A DNA stretch of 64,000 bases from JAWKSY01 sp041402125 (GCA_041402125.1 JAWKSY010000008.1:124001-188000), one strand, 5' to 3'. Shown: positions 36,807-46,626, counted from the stretch's first letter. Notes: generated by a model not told the origin, from the sequence alone. Numbers and translations are program-made.

Positions 36807-37692
36807 TCAGGATCCGCCGAGCGCCCGCATCGTCCGCAGGGGGCCGTGGAAGCCGAGGGAGTCGAAGAAGGCGTCGGCCTCCGGGAGCGGGGCCCGGATC
36901 CGGAGATCGGCGAGGCTCGACGTCCCGTCCCCGAGCGGCACCGCGTCGTCGAGGCCGACGAGCTCGTGACTGAGTCGCGCGGCCTCGGCCTGCTCCGCGA
37001 GCTTCTTCGCGAGGCTCTTCGCGCCGCGGATCGGCAGCGTCTCGACCGCGCCGAGCCGGGCGTAGATGTCCTCGATGCCGCCGAGTTCGGCCACGAGGGC
37101 CTGCGCGCTCTTCGGGCCGACGCCGCGCACGCCCGGGATGTTGTCGCTGGCGTCGCCGGCCAGGGCGAGGAGGTCGCGCAGGCGCTCCGGCGGGACCCCG
37201 AACCGGCGCTGGACCTCGGCCGGTCCGTAGATGTCGCGGCTCTTGGGCTCGAGGACGGAGACGCCGGCGCGCACGAGCTGCTGGACGTCCTTGTCCGGCG
37301 TCACGAGCAGGCAGGGGACCTCGGCCGCGACAGCCCGGCGGGCGAGCGTCGCCATGATGTCGTCCGCCTCGTAGCCCGGGATGCGGAAGGACTTGAGCCC
37401 GAGCGCGTCGCAGGCGCGCACCGCGAGATCGAACTGCGGTTCCAGGTCGGCCGGCGGCGCGTCCCGGTTCGCCTTGTACTCGGGATACCGGTGATGCCGG
37501 AAGGTGGGCTGGTCCGTGTCCCAGGCCAGCGCGACGTGGGAGGGTGAGATCACGGAGGATGGCGGTCGCGAGCTGCGTCATCCCCATCACCGCGCCCACC
37601 TCCCGGCCGTCCGGCGCCCGGAAACCCGGGAATCCGAAGTAGGCCCGGAAGAGGAGGGCGGTCCCGTCGACGACGTGCAGGGTCGGGCGCAT
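36807..37692 (-). CDS. 5'-3' exonuclease of the Pol I N-terminal / FEN family (frameshifted)
   Basis: Stand-alone exonuclease of about 294 residues, like the 5' nuclease domain of DNA polymerase I, which removes RNA primers and flaps. It starts MRPTLHVVDGTALLFRAYFG, then after a frame change continues VALAWDTDQPTFRHHRYPEY, IPGYEADDIMATLA, LLVTPDKDVQQLV and LALAGDASDNIPGVRGVGPK (helix-hairpin-helix); these hold the metal-binding acidic residues. The frame changes near 37555; the 886-nt span is one base more than a multiple of three, consistent with a 1-nt insertion. Without the shift the catalytic core would lose its first acidic site. Confidence 0.87.
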
Positions 37693-37821
37693 GGCGTTCC
37701 TCGCGGCGAAAGACCAGGGGCCCCGGATCGTATCCCCCGAGGGTGATGCTCACTCCCGGCCCCGGTCCTCCTCGGTTAGAGTCGGGGTCGACCCCCATCC
37801 GAATCCGAGGGAATCCACGCG

Positions 37822-38952
37822 ATGCTCCACCGACGTCTGCCCCTGTTCGCGCTGCTCGGCGCCCTGACCCTGCTCGCCCCCCTGGCCGCCCAGGACGGCA
37901 AGCCCCAGACCTCCGACGGCCTCTTCACGATCGAGAAGGAGATCGCGCGCCTTCCGGTGCAGAATCAGGGCATGACGGGCACCTGCTGGTCCTTCGCGAC
38001 CGTCTCCTTCGTCGAGTCCGAGATCGAGCGCATGACCGGGCGTCCCTCGGATCTCTCGGAGATCTATCCGGTCTACTTCACCTGGCTCGAGAAATCGAAG
38101 CGCTACGTCGAGAAGAAGGGCGAGTCGCAGTTCACCGAGGGTGGACTCTCGCACGACATCACGATGGTCATCCGCGACTACGGACTCGTGCCGCAGGAGG
38201 CCTACACCGGCCTCTGCCCGGGCGACAAGATGCACAACCACGCGGAGATGGCGGGCGTCCTGAAGGGCATGCTCGACGTCGTCGCGAAGAAGAAGTCGCG
38301 TCGCGGCCGCAACGTCGCGCCGAGTGACAAGTGGATGGCCGCGACCCGCGGCGTCCTCGACGCCTACCTCGGCCGGCCGCCGGAGCGCTTCGAGGTCGAA
38401 GGCAAGGAGTACACCCCGAAGAGCTACGCCGCGTCGCTCGGTCTCGACGCCTCGAACTACGTCGAGATCATGTCCTTCAAGAGCCAGCCGATGTGGTCGG
38501 ATGCCACGCTCGACGTGCCCGACAACTGGGACAAGGTCGCGAACTACAAGAACGTGCCCGTCGAGGCGCTGATGGAGACGATCGACTACGCGGTCGAGCA
38601 CGGCTTCACCGTCGCCCTCGACAGCGACGTCTCCGAGAAGGGCTTCAGCCGCGCCGGTCTCGCCGTCCTGGACGACGAGGCGCTGAAGAAGGAGGGCGCG
38701 ATCACCGACGACCTCCGCGACCAGCTCTTCAAGAGCGGCGACACCACCGACGACCACCTCATGCACATCGTCGGCATCGCGAAGCACAAGGACGGCGAGC
38801 GCTACTACCTCGTCAAGAACAGCTGGGGCAAGGTCGGCCCCTACGACGGCAACTGGATGATGGCGCGCTCCTTCGTGGCGCTGAAGACCCTCGCCATCAT
38901 GGTCCACAAGGACGGCGTGCCGCCGGCGATCCGCGAGAAGCTCGGCCTCTGA
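37822..38952 (+). CDS. Secreted C1-family cysteine peptidase, bleomycin-hydrolase/aminopeptidase C-like
   Basis: A 376-residue papain-fold peptidase with a signal peptide ending APLAAQ. Catalytic residues are all visible: Cys near 55 in QNQGMTGTCWSFAT, His near 314 in DDHLMHIVGIA and Asn near 332 in YLVKNSWG. Spacing and HxxxxxLVKNSWG context fit the PepC/bleomycin hydrolase subgroup, which normally is cytosolic; the signal peptide here points to the periplasm or outside. The middle (about 130-230) is longer than papain. It is monocistronic and ends at a hairpin shared with the convergent lamin-tail gene. Confidence 0.85.
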   Translation: MLHRRLPLFALLGALTLLAPLAAQDGKPQTSDGLFTIEKEIARLPVQNQGMTGTCWSFATVSFVESEIERMTGRPSDLSEIYPVYFTWLEKSKRYVEKKGESQFTEGGLSHDITMVIRDYGLVPQEAYTGLCPGDKMHNHAEMAGVLKGMLDVVAKKKSRRGRNVAPSDKWMAATRGVLDAYLGRPPERFEVEGKEYTPKSYAASLGLDASNYVEIMSFKSQPMWSDATLDVPDNWDKVANYKNVPVEALMETIDYAVEHGFTVALDSDVSEKGFSRAGLAVLDDEALKKEGAITDDLRDQLFKSGDTTDDHLMHIVGIAKHKDGERYYLVKNSWGKVGPYDGNWMMARSFVALKTLAIMVHKDGVPPAIREKLGL

Positions 38953-38975
38953 TCCGAGCGCGATCCCGAACGACG

Positions 38976-39012
38976 AACGGCGCCGGCTCCCCTCGGGGGG
39001 GCCGGCGCCGTT
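38976..39012. terminator. Bidirectional terminator between convergent genes
   Basis: A perfect 12-bp stem, AACGGCGCCGGC (38976-38987) / GCCGGCGCCGTT (39001-39012), followed by a short pyrimidine stretch (CTCGTTCC). It lies between the C1 peptidase and the lamin-tail protein genes and could serve both strands. Confidence 0.75.
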
Positions 39013-39062
39013 CTCGTTCCCGACCCCGCGAATCGGCCCGGAGGGGCCGCCGGCGGCGTCTC

Positions 39063-40541
39063 TCAGAAGGTCGCGCGCTGGGGCGGCAGGACCTCGAGCA
39101 CGCCCGCGACGAGGCGCACCGCGAGGAAGTCCAGCGTCCAGCCGGGCGGCACGAGGCCGGCCGGCGACAGGAAGTGGTAGGTGCCGTCCGCGGCCGGGAG
39201 CACGTGGTACGGCGCGGTGCCGAGCGGCGAGATCGCCATCTCGAACTGCAGCGGACCGAAGTCGATGCCCGCGACCGGGCCGGTTCCGAGCGCGTAGGAC
39301 GGATTGATGACGAAGAGGTGGTAGAGCTCGGTGCCGGCCGCGTTCACCACGCCCACCTCGACCTGCCCGGGAGCGGCGGGGGCGAAGGACGCGTCCCAGT
39401 CGCTCGGCATCGCCTCGAAGGCGGTGCTGAACTCGATGAGTCGGGCGCCTCCGCTCTCGAGGCGGAAGGTCAGTCCGGCCCCGCTCGCCGGGAGCGCGGA
39501 CTGCAGCGCGTCGAGCGCGGCGCTGCCCGAGCCCTGGCGCTGCGGCGACACCGGAGCGAGCGAGGTCACGCGGCGGTAGCGGATCGGCGTCGCGCCCTGC
39601 GCGCCGCCCAGCTCCGCGAGGACGTTCGTCTGCGACTGGTAGAGGTTGATGAAGTTCAGCGAGTCGGGATTCAGTCCCGTCGCGGTGAGCGTGAGGGTGG
39701 CGGGAGCGAGGGTGAGTCCCTGCAGCGTTCCCGCGTCGCTCACGGTGTACTGGCCGGTGATGCTGACCGCGCCGCCGATCAGGGGATCGAAGAGTGGATT
39801 CTCGATCTCGACGCCGGTCGTGGTGACGATCGACTTGATCGTGCCGCCGAGCGAGAAGCCCGCGGGGCCGGAGAACTGGATGACGCCGCCCTGGTCGTCG
39901 AGGCGCAGGGAGCGGATGCCGATCGGGCCGGCCGTCTGCGTCGCGTTGAGGGCGCCGGGCGTCGCGTCGGCGTCGGTGCCCTGCGACCAGTCCGCCGCCG
40001 CTCCGGTGTCGAGCGAGGTCGTCCGCTGGATCACGTTGTCCGTCGCGGGATCGTTGGCCGTGCGGTCGATCGTCCCCGTGAAGGTCGCGCCGAAGCCGTT
40101 GCCGGGAACGACGGAGGAGCTGCCCCCGAAGACGATCATGTCGCGTCCCGCTCCGACCGCGTCGACGAGGACGACGGCCCCGGAACTGTTCCCGACCCAG
40201 CCCCAGCTGAAGCCGCTGTGCTCGACCAGGGTGTCGAGCGTCGGGGCGGGGAGGGTCGGCGGGAGCGAGGAGTTCAGCTCCAGCATGAGCAGGGTCTGGC
40301 CCCCGGCGAGGACCGTGCCCGGCGGGATCAGCGCGATCGGGTAGGCCGAGAAGCCGAAGCTCGAATGCAGGGCCCACCCGCCGATGTCGACGCTCGCGGC
40401 GCCGAAATTCGTGATCTCGACGTAGTCGGGGTTCCCCGTGAAGACCTCGTTGATGACGACGGACTGGGCCGTCGCGGCGCCTCCGAAGGCGAGGAAGGCA
40501 CCGAAGATCAATCCGAGCAAGGCTTTCCGCATGTCGTCCAT
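39063..40541 (-). CDS. Secreted lamin-tail-domain protein
   Basis: A 492-residue exported protein. The signal peptide ends GGAATAQ; residues 27-150 match the lamin tail fold: VVINEVFTGNPDYVEITNFG, then VDIGGWALHSS and TVLAGGQTLLML. The middle has beta-rich segments such as LTLAPATLTLTATGLNPD. The last ~95 residues (from ELYHLFVINPS to PPQRATF) resemble the C-terminus of the sugar-dehydrogenase-like protein at 46924: a PLG motif, a P-x-GL-x-x-G-W/T-L turn and a terminal TF. Bacterial lamin-tail proteins are often extracellular, but the role is unknown. Confidence 0.78.
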   Translation of the reverse strand: MDDMRKALLGLIFGAFLAFGGAATAQSVVINEVFTGNPDYVEITNFGAASVDIGGWALHSSFGFSAYPIALIPPGTVLAGGQTLLMLELNSSLPPTLPAPTLDTLVEHSGFSWGWVGNSSGAVVLVDAVGAGRDMIVFGGSSSVVPGNGFGATFTGTIDRTANDPATDNVIQRTTSLDTGAAADWSQGTDADATPGALNATQTAGPIGIRSLRLDDQGGVIQFSGPAGFSLGGTIKSIVTTTGVEIENPLFDPLIGGAVSITGQYTVSDAGTLQGLTLAPATLTLTATGLNPDSLNFINLYQSQTNVLAELGGAQGATPIRYRRVTSLAPVSPQRQGSGSAALDALQSALPASGAGLTFRLESGGARLIEFSTAFEAMPSDWDASFAPAAPGQVEVGVVNAAGTELYHLFVINPSYALGTGPVAGIDFGPLQFEMAISPLGTAPYHVLPAADGTYHFLSPAGLVPPGWTLDFLAVRLVAGVLEVLPPQRATF

Positions 40542-40651
40542 CCCCCGGGGAGCGGCCCGGCCGAGGGTTCGAGCCCCCGACGTATCCTCAGCTATATCCT
40601 CTTTGTCGTGGCGTCGACTTGAGGCGCTTTCGGCGCGAGGAGGGGCGGGGC
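40542..40651. other. Upstream region of the lamin-tail gene, no gene seen
   Basis: This stretch should hold the minus-strand promoter of the lamin-tail gene. A TATAGC hexamer occurs on the minus strand near 40595, but no good -35 partner was found. A structured inverted-repeat element begins at 40652. Confidence 0.4.
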
Positions 40652-40821
40652 CTCAGAGTCTGTGAATTTATCCCCGCGTCGGCCCGAGACCGCGCGAAAC
40701 GGAGTCGGCCGAGGAAGGCCGACGAGGCGTATCAATGGAAAGATACGCCGAGGAGGCATGACGAAGCCCGGCACCGTTGCAGCTGGTCGAAGCCAGCGGG
40801 GATATCTTCACAGACTCTCAG
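40652..40821. mobile_element. 170-bp structured inverted-repeat element (MITE-like)
   Basis: Terminal inverted repeats of 26 nt match at 23 positions (40652-40677 starts CTCAGAGTCTGTGAA; 40796-40821 is its complement). The interior has three perfect or near-perfect hairpins: GTCGGCC/GGCCGAC, GGCGTATC/GATACGCC and GCTGG/CCAGC. A further CTCAGAGTCCGTGA at 40817-40830, in direct orientation with the left end, makes the right end palindromic. There is no coding capacity. A non-autonomous transposon is the simplest reading; a structured cis-RNA for the downstream DUF418 gene is an alternative. No second copy was noticed in this window. Confidence 0.6.
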
Positions 40822-40897
40822 AGTCCGTGATCAGTAGACTGCCCGGCCCCGGGGTGCGGTCCCCGGGGGAGGACGCCGCGTGGAGGGGGGAGCGCCG

Positions 40898-42142
40898 ATG
40901 AGCCGCGCCGCTCCGGTCGAGGAGACCGGTCGAATCGCCTTCTGGGATCTCATGCGCGGCATCGCCGTGCTGGGCGTCCTCCTCGCCAACATGCCGATCA
41001 TGGCCTTCCCCGAGGCGCTCGTCTGGGAGCCGACCTGGTTCGCGATCGGACCGAAGGACGGGCTCGCCGATCGGATCGCCTTCGGTTTCGTCCGCTTCTT
41101 CGCGGACACGAAGTTCATCACGATCTTCTCGGTCCTCTTCGGGGCCGGGCTCGGGATCATGAGCGAGAAGGCGATCGCGGACGGCGACCGACCCTTCGCC
41201 AAGCTCTACCTCCGACGACTCGGCGCGCTCCTCGTGATCGGACTCCTCCACGCGAACCTCATCTGGCTCGGCGACATCCTCGTCCACTACGCGGTGATCG
41301 GCGCGATCGCGCTGACCTGCCGGCGCTGGCGCGTCCCGTCCCTGCTCCTCGCCGCCGGACTCCTGCTCTGCGTCGGCTTCCTCAGTTCGGCCCTCGCCGG
41401 CGGGGTCGGCTTCGCGATGAGCGTCGCCGAGGATCCCGCCTCGGTGCCCGCGCCGGCCGAGGAGATCGCCCACTATCGCGAGGTCTTCACCTCGGGCGAT
41501 CCGCTCCTGATGATCCGCGAGCGCTTCGCGGTGATCCTCGAGGCGACCTTCTTCATCACCGTCTTCTGGGGCTGGCGCACCCTCGCGCTCTTCCTCGTCG
41601 GGATCGCGCTGGTGAAGTCGAGGATCTTCGTCGAGCCCGAACGGCGTCGCGCGCTCTTCCGCCGCGTCGCGATCGGGGGGCTCGTCGTCGGCGGCCTGTG
41701 GAATGCGGCCTGGACCGTCGTCAGCTTCGGCGCCGAGCACCAGGATCGCCTCGATCCCGGCCTCGGCTGGCTCGTCGCCTTCTGCACGCTGCAGTACGGA
41801 GCGGCCCTCGTGCTCTCGCCGGCCTACCTCTCGGTCTGCGCCCTCTGGGCCGGAAGCCGCGTCCTCGTCGGCCTGCGCCACGCCCTCGCCTCGGTGGGGC
41901 GGATGGCGCTGACGAACTACCTCTCGCACTCGATCATCACCGCGGTCGTCTTCAACTACCTCGGCTACTTCGGCCGCTGGGGCCGCTTCGACGGCCTGCT
42001 CTTCTGCGCGGCGATCTTCGCCTTCCAGCTCGCGACGAGTCCCTGGTGGCTCGCGCGCTTCCGCTTCGGCCCGGTGGAGTGGCTCTGGCGCTCGATCACC
42101 TACGGCCGTCTCCAGCCCATGCGGCGTCCCGCCCATGCCTGA
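40898..42142 (+). CDS. DUF418-family membrane protein
   Basis: A 414-residue integral membrane protein with about ten hydrophobic segments. It starts with the YeiB/DUF418 hallmark FWDLMRGIAVLGVLLANMP, followed by KFITIFSVLFGAGLGIM and LRRLGALLVIGLLHANLIW. The C-terminal DUF418 part has GRMALTNYLSHSIITA and GPVEWLWRSITYGRLQPMR. The function of this family is unknown, though the fold is related to acyltransferase-3 proteins. GAGGGGGGA precedes the ATG at 40898; a GTG six codons upstream is an alternative. The last 8 nt overlap the following glycosyltransferase gene. Confidence 0.9.
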   Translation: MSRAAPVEETGRIAFWDLMRGIAVLGVLLANMPIMAFPEALVWEPTWFAIGPKDGLADRIAFGFVRFFADTKFITIFSVLFGAGLGIMSEKAIADGDRPFAKLYLRRLGALLVIGLLHANLIWLGDILVHYAVIGAIALTCRRWRVPSLLLAAGLLLCVGFLSSALAGGVGFAMSVAEDPASVPAPAEEIAHYREVFTSGDPLLMIRERFAVILEATFFITVFWGWRTLALFLVGIALVKSRIFVEPERRRALFRRVAIGGLVVGGLWNAAWTVVSFGAEHQDRLDPGLGWLVAFCTLQYGAALVLSPAYLSVCALWAGSRVLVGLRHALASVGRMALTNYLSHSIITAVVFNYLGYFGRWGRFDGLLFCAAIFAFQLATSPWWLARFRFGPVEWLWRSITYGRLQPMRRPAHA

Positions 42143-43293
42143 CGCGGCGCCGCTCCGACTCGCGCTGGCGGTCGCCCGCTACTTCGAGTTCGGCGGGATG
42201 CCGCGGGCCTTCCGCCGTCTCGCCGGCGAACTCGTCGCGCGCGGTCACGAGGTCCACGCCTACGCGCGAGAGTTCGCGGGCCCCCTGCCGGAGGACGTCG
42301 TCGTCCACGAGCTGCCGGTGCGCGCGCTCACGAACCACGGTCGCAACGCCGCCTTCGCCCGCCACCTCGCGACCGCCGTCGCGCGGCCGGGCGGCTACGA
42401 CCTCGTCGTCGGCTTCACGAAGATCCCCGGACTCGATCTCTACTACGCGGGCGACACCTGCTACCGGCAGCGCGCGGCCGAGCTGCCCCTCGCCGCTCTC
42501 CGCCGCCTGACGCCGCGCTACCGCGCCCTCGCGGCGCAGGAGGAGGCGGTCTTCGGCCGGGGTCGGGGCGTGCACGCCATGCTCGTCGCCGCGCGCGAGA
42601 AGGCCGTGTTCCAGCGCTGGTACGGGACGGAGGACGAGCGCTTCCACGTCCTGCCGCCCGGCCTCGACCGCGATCGACTGGAGGCGGGGCTTCGCGAGGC
42701 CGACGCGCGTCCCTTCGATGCGCCCCGCGGTCTCGAGCCCGGGCGTCCCTTCCTGCTGATGGTCGGTTCCGGATTCCGGACGAAGGGCGTCGACCGCGCG
42801 ATCGAGGCCTTCGCGGGCCTGGACGCGTCCGTCCGGGGCGATCTCGCGCTCGTCATCGTGGGGGAGGGCAAGGCGGCGCCGCTCGAGCGCCTCGCGCGAC
42901 GCCTCGGCCGCGGGGACGACGTGATCTTCGCCGGGCCGCGTCGCGACGTCGCCTCGTTCTACCGTCACGCGGTCGACCTGGTGCATCCCGCCCGCCTCGA
43001 GAACACGGGCAACGTGCTGCTCGAGGCGCTCTTCTGCGGGCTCCCGGTCCTGGACGAGCGAGGTCTGCGGATCTGCGCAGACCACTGGCGTCAGCCGGGC
43101 CGGCGCCGGCGTCGTCCTGCCCGAAGCCTTGATCCCGAAGCGTTCCGACGCTGGGGACTTCGCGCGCAGCCCCGAACTCCCGACCTGGCGCGAGGCCGGT
43201 CCGCGCTACTGCCGCGAGACCGATCTCTACGGGCTGGTCGAGGCCGCCGCGGATCTCGTCGTCGATCTCGCGCGGGCGCGCCGCGCGCGGTGA
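42135..43293 (+). CDS. Family 4 glycosyltransferase, LPS core WaaG-like (frameshifted near the 3' end)
   Basis: GT-B fold transferase of about 385 residues, similar to LPS core glucosyltransferase WaaG/RfaG. It has YFEFGGMPRAFRRLAGELVA (WaaG-like acceptor loop), VVGFTKIPGLDLYYAGDTCY, the donor-binding FLLMVGSGFRTKGVDRAIEA and HPARLENTGNVLLEALFCGLPV. After GLPV (about 43050) the frame breaks: the true tail reads in another frame as PTWREAGPRYCRETDLYGLV to a TGA at 43291. At least one indel is inferred. It starts inside the DUF418 gene's last codons, so the pair is co-translated, and it converges on an LPS-kinase-like locus. Confidence 0.87.
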
Positions 43294-43308
43294 CGGGACC
43301 GGGCGGCG

Positions 43309-44494
43309 TCAGCCCGCGGGGCCGAAGCTCAGGGGACCCGTCCAGGGGCCGAGGACCGGACCGGCGGAGCCGGAGAGCGGAGCCGCCCTCGTCCAGTCGG
43401 CGCGGACGCCGAGCCGCTCCGCGCGCGCCTCGGCCTCGCGGCGGACGGCGTTCCAGTCCTCGCCCGCGCCCGGAGCGGGGACGCCGTCGACGACGACGAC
43501 CGAGCCCTCGCCCTCCTCGATGAGCGCGAGCGGCGCCGGGGTCGGAAGGCCCCAGCCGTGCAGGATCCAGAGGTCCTGCCACACGCGCCGCGCGGCCTCG
43601 ACGCCGCCGGGTCGGAGAAAGGACAGGCCCGTCGGGGCCGCGCTGCGGTCGGGGGCGCCGAGGTAGCCGGCGAGTCTTCGCGCGCGGGCGCGCCGCGCGC
43701 GAAGAGGAGCGGTGGTCGCCGCGCGTCGTCACCGCGACCTGCCGCAGTTCCGCAGGCGCTTGCGGCGCGCGCTCCCGGAACTCGGCCCAGGCGCGGTCGC
43801 GCTCGAGACCGACCGCGGTCGGGAGGGCGCCGCCGTGCCGCGGCCCTCCGCGTAGGCCGCGATCATCTCGTCCGATCGCGGCCACCGTCGGTCGAGGCGC
43901 GCGAGGAGCGCCCTGGTGGCTGCGCGCCGTGCGTCGGCGACCGGGCGGAAGAGCAGGGGACGGTCGCACCGACGTCGACGAAGATCGGTCCGTCCTCGCC
44001 GACGAGGACGTTGCCGAGGTGGCCGTCGGCCGTGTCGATCCGCGCGCGGTGCAGGGTCCCGAAGGCGCGGAACAGCCGCCGCGCCGCCGGCGCGTCCTCC
44101 TCGCGTGCGGGGCGTCCGACCGCGAGGAAGCGGTGGTCGCGCGCGTCGGGGACGAGCTCGAAGAGACCGCGGTCGCCCGCCCCGCCCTCGGCGCGCCCCT
44201 CCGCGAGGAGCGCGGGCGTCGCGATCCCGCGCCGGATCAGCTTGCGGGCGCGCGTCGCCTCGCGGTGCGCCCGCCGATCTCCGGCCAGGTCGCGCGCGAA
44301 GAGCTTGGCGAAGCACGGAGCGCCGTCCCGTTTCGCCCGAGGCGGGCCCATCGCGTCCGGCCGGCGTCGCGGCCGTCCGTGCGCGGCAGGACGCGCGTGA
44401 TCCGGAGGATCTCCAGCTCGCTCTCCGTGCCGCCGCGGCGCGGTCGGAAACGGAATCGCAGGTCCTCGGGCGGGATGTGGGCGTCGTCCCTCAC
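43309..44494 (-). CDS. LPS-kinase-like (InaA/WaaP family) locus, multiply frameshifted
   Basis: Pieces of a protein-kinase-like sugar kinase lie in several frames. MRDDAHIPPEDLRFRFRP starts at 44494. AKLFARDLAGDRRAHREATR and KLIRRGIATPALLAEG (N-lobe) are in a second frame, with the catalytic-loop-like TADGHLGNVLVGEDG and metal motif IFVDVGA. LLARLDRRWPRSDEMIAAYAEG follows in a third. A last piece, VWQDLWILHGWGLPTPAPLALI, again looks like a kinase N-lobe and runs to the stop at 43309. It may therefore be one ~395-residue protein or two adjacent short ones. Kinases of this family phosphorylate heptose or Kdo in the LPS core, matching the neighbouring WaaG-like gene. Frame breaks near 44330, 43945 and 43820 are probably errors. 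Confidence 0.6.
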
Positions 44495-44563
44495 GCAGGG
44501 ACTTTGGCCCTCGGGTCGCGTCGCATCAAGGGCGGAGCGGAAGCGGGCCCCGGATCGAGGGGC

Positions 44564-44605
44564 AGGAAAAGGGGCCGGAGAGATCGCTGAGCGATCCCCC
44601 CGGCC
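44564..44605 (-). terminator. Rho-independent terminator after the HtrA gene
   Basis: On the minus strand, GGCCGG and CCGGCC enclose a GATCGC/GCGATC stem with a 3-nt loop (44573-44605), followed by CCCCTTTTCC. It lies about 110 nt past the HtrA stop. A purine-rich run (GGAGAGGAGAGAAGAGAGAGG on the plus strand) lies between. Confidence 0.7.
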
Positions 44606-44711
44606 CGGGCTCCTGGAGAGGAGAGAAGAGAGAGGAGTGTTGTTTCAGCAAGGGAGACTCGCGCCCGGGGCGCGGGAGGGTGTCCCGTTCGCGAGCCTCC
44701 GTTCAGGGCTT

Positions 44712-45812
44712 CTACGCCCCGCGTTGGCCGATCGTGAGAGAGATTTTCTCGCGCCGGCCGTCGCGGATCAGGATCACGGGAACCTGGGCGCCCGGTTCCG
44801 TCATCGCGACGCGGTTGCGGAAGCGGTTGGAATCCTCGACCGGCTCGCCCGCGAAGCGGAGGATCACGTCGCCCGCCCGGATGCCCGCCCGGGCCGCGGG
44901 GCCGGCGGGGGTCGTCTCGACGACGAGCACGCCGGCCTCCTGGCCGCGCTCGCGGGCGGTGGCCGCGTCGACGTCCACCACGCCGACGCCGATCACGCCG
45001 CGATCGACGTGTCCGGAGTCGATGAGGCTCTTCATCGCGAAGCGCACCATGCGCACCGGGATGGAGAAGCCGATGCCGGCCGAGCTGCCGGACCGCGAGG
45101 CGATCGCGGTGTTGATGCCGACGAGCTCGCCGCGGAGGTTCACGAGCGGGCCGCCGCTGTTGCCGGGGTTGATCGCGGCGTCGGTCTGGATGAACTCCTC
45201 GTAGTCGGCGATGCCCATGTCGCCGCGGCCCACCGCGCTCACGATGCCGGCCGTGATCGTGTGGCTGGAGCCGAAGGGGCTGCCGGCCGCCGCGATGACC
45301 CAGTCCCCGACCTCGATCGCGTCGGGCTCGGCGAAGACGATCGGGGTCAGGGTCCTCGGCCCCGACGTCGAGGACGGCGAGATCCGCGCGATCGTCGATG
45401 CCGATCGGGCGGCGCGCCGATCGGAGGATCACGGCGGAGCGCCGGCGCGGCCCGCGCGATCGTGGGCGTTCGTGATGACGTAGCCGTCCGCGCTCACCAC
45501 GACGCCGCTGCCGACGACGAGGCGCGAGCTCGACCGCATCGCGCGCTCGAAGAGAGCGCCTCGAGCGCATGAGCTGCGGCGGACGTTCGCGCCGACGATC
45601 GAGGCGCCTCCACACGACCTTCGCGGACGCATCGCGTGGCGCCGTCGCGGCGGATCGGTTCCCGCGCGAGGAGGCGCGATCGAGCCGCGCGCCGCCCGGC
45701 ACCCGCTGCCGGTAATCGCCGACGCCTCGAACGGCGCGAACTGGACGAGGACGGCGGCGGTGAAGAGGAAGAGAGCCCAGCGGGCTCCGGGCTGTCGGAA
45801 GATGCTGTTCAC
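44712..45812 (-). CDS. HtrA/DegP-type serine protease with PDZ domain (frameshifted)
   Basis: Envelope quality-control protease of about 366 residues. GTG at 45812 follows GGAGG and starts a signal/anchor ([19 protein letters not shown]). Catalytic His is in DGYVITNAH, Asp in [11 protein letters not shown] (another frame) and Ser in [16 protein letters not shown] domain ([19 protein letters not shown] to [14 protein letters not shown]) closes the protein. The frame breaks just after the His and returns before [14 protein letters not shown]; the total span is a multiple of three, consistent with compensating indels. The whole triad survives. It is expressed divergently from the WaaG region and ends at its own terminator. 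Confidence 0.87.
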
Positions 45813-46048
45813 GGTCCTACCTCCGCGTTCTTCGGCCTGGACGAGGCCCGCCGATGCGCGGTCTCTCGGCCGATCCGGGTCATTCGCCGGTCGGAGGTCG
45901 GGATTCTCCGGCGTTCCGACCGGGCCCCCTGTTACGGACGGGGGAGTGGGATTTGCTCCGGGACCCTTCCCGCGGGGTTTCCCGGAGGGAGCGCGCGGTT
46001 CGGCCCGCGCGGCCGAGAGCCCGCGGGCGTCGAGCTCCCGGGCGCGAG

Positions 46049-46626
46049 TCACGAAGGGCGAGTCGGCGAGCGCGACGCGGTAGGGGCGACGCGGTCGCGC
46101 GGCGAGGCGTAGTCGATGACGCGCGGTCCCGCGACCAGCGCGCGCGACGTTCCGTTCGCCGGGGAGCAGTCGAGTCCGCCGGGCGCGAGGAGATCGTGGC
46201 CGTCGAAGGCGAGATCGATGCCGAGGGCGGCCGACACGCGACCGGGGCCGGTCGTCAGCTCAGATCGGGGCGTCGGCCCCGACGGCGGCGCACGATCTCG
46301 AGTCCCGCGACGGGACGCGCCGCGCGGACGAGGACGGCCGCGCCCTCGCCGGGTCCCTGGCAGACGACGTTCAGGAGGTGGTGGATCCCGTAGCAGAGGA
46401 AGACGTAGGCGTGGCCGGGGTCGCCCCACATCGCGGCATTTCGGGCCGTCCGCCCGGCGCGGCAGTGATTCGCGGAGTCGTCGGGATGCCGGTAGGCCTC
46501 CACCTCCGTGATCTCGAGTTCGACCGCTCCGCGGCGCAGCCGCATGCCCGGAAGCTCCAGGGCGACGGCGAGCGCGTCGCGCGCGAGGAATCGCCGGAGC
46601 GCGGCGGGGGAGGGCTTCCGTTCCAA
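46049..46626 (-). CDS. 3-methyladenine (alkyladenine) DNA glycosylase, Mpg/AAG family (frameshifted)
   Basis: Base-excision repair enzyme that removes 3-methyladenine and other alkylated or deaminated purines. Motifs are EITEVEAYRHPDDSANHC (catalytic Glu), GRTARNAAMWGDPGHAYVFL, CYGIHHLLNVV and, in another frame, LTTGPGRVSAALGIDLAFDG. A second break near 46085 moves the typical end RVALADSPFVTRA into a third frame, so the true C-terminus lies beyond 46049 (near 46020) and its stop cannot be placed. The TTG at 46626 is a tentative start, giving LERKPSPAALRRFLARDA. It reads toward htrA. Confidence 0.82.
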
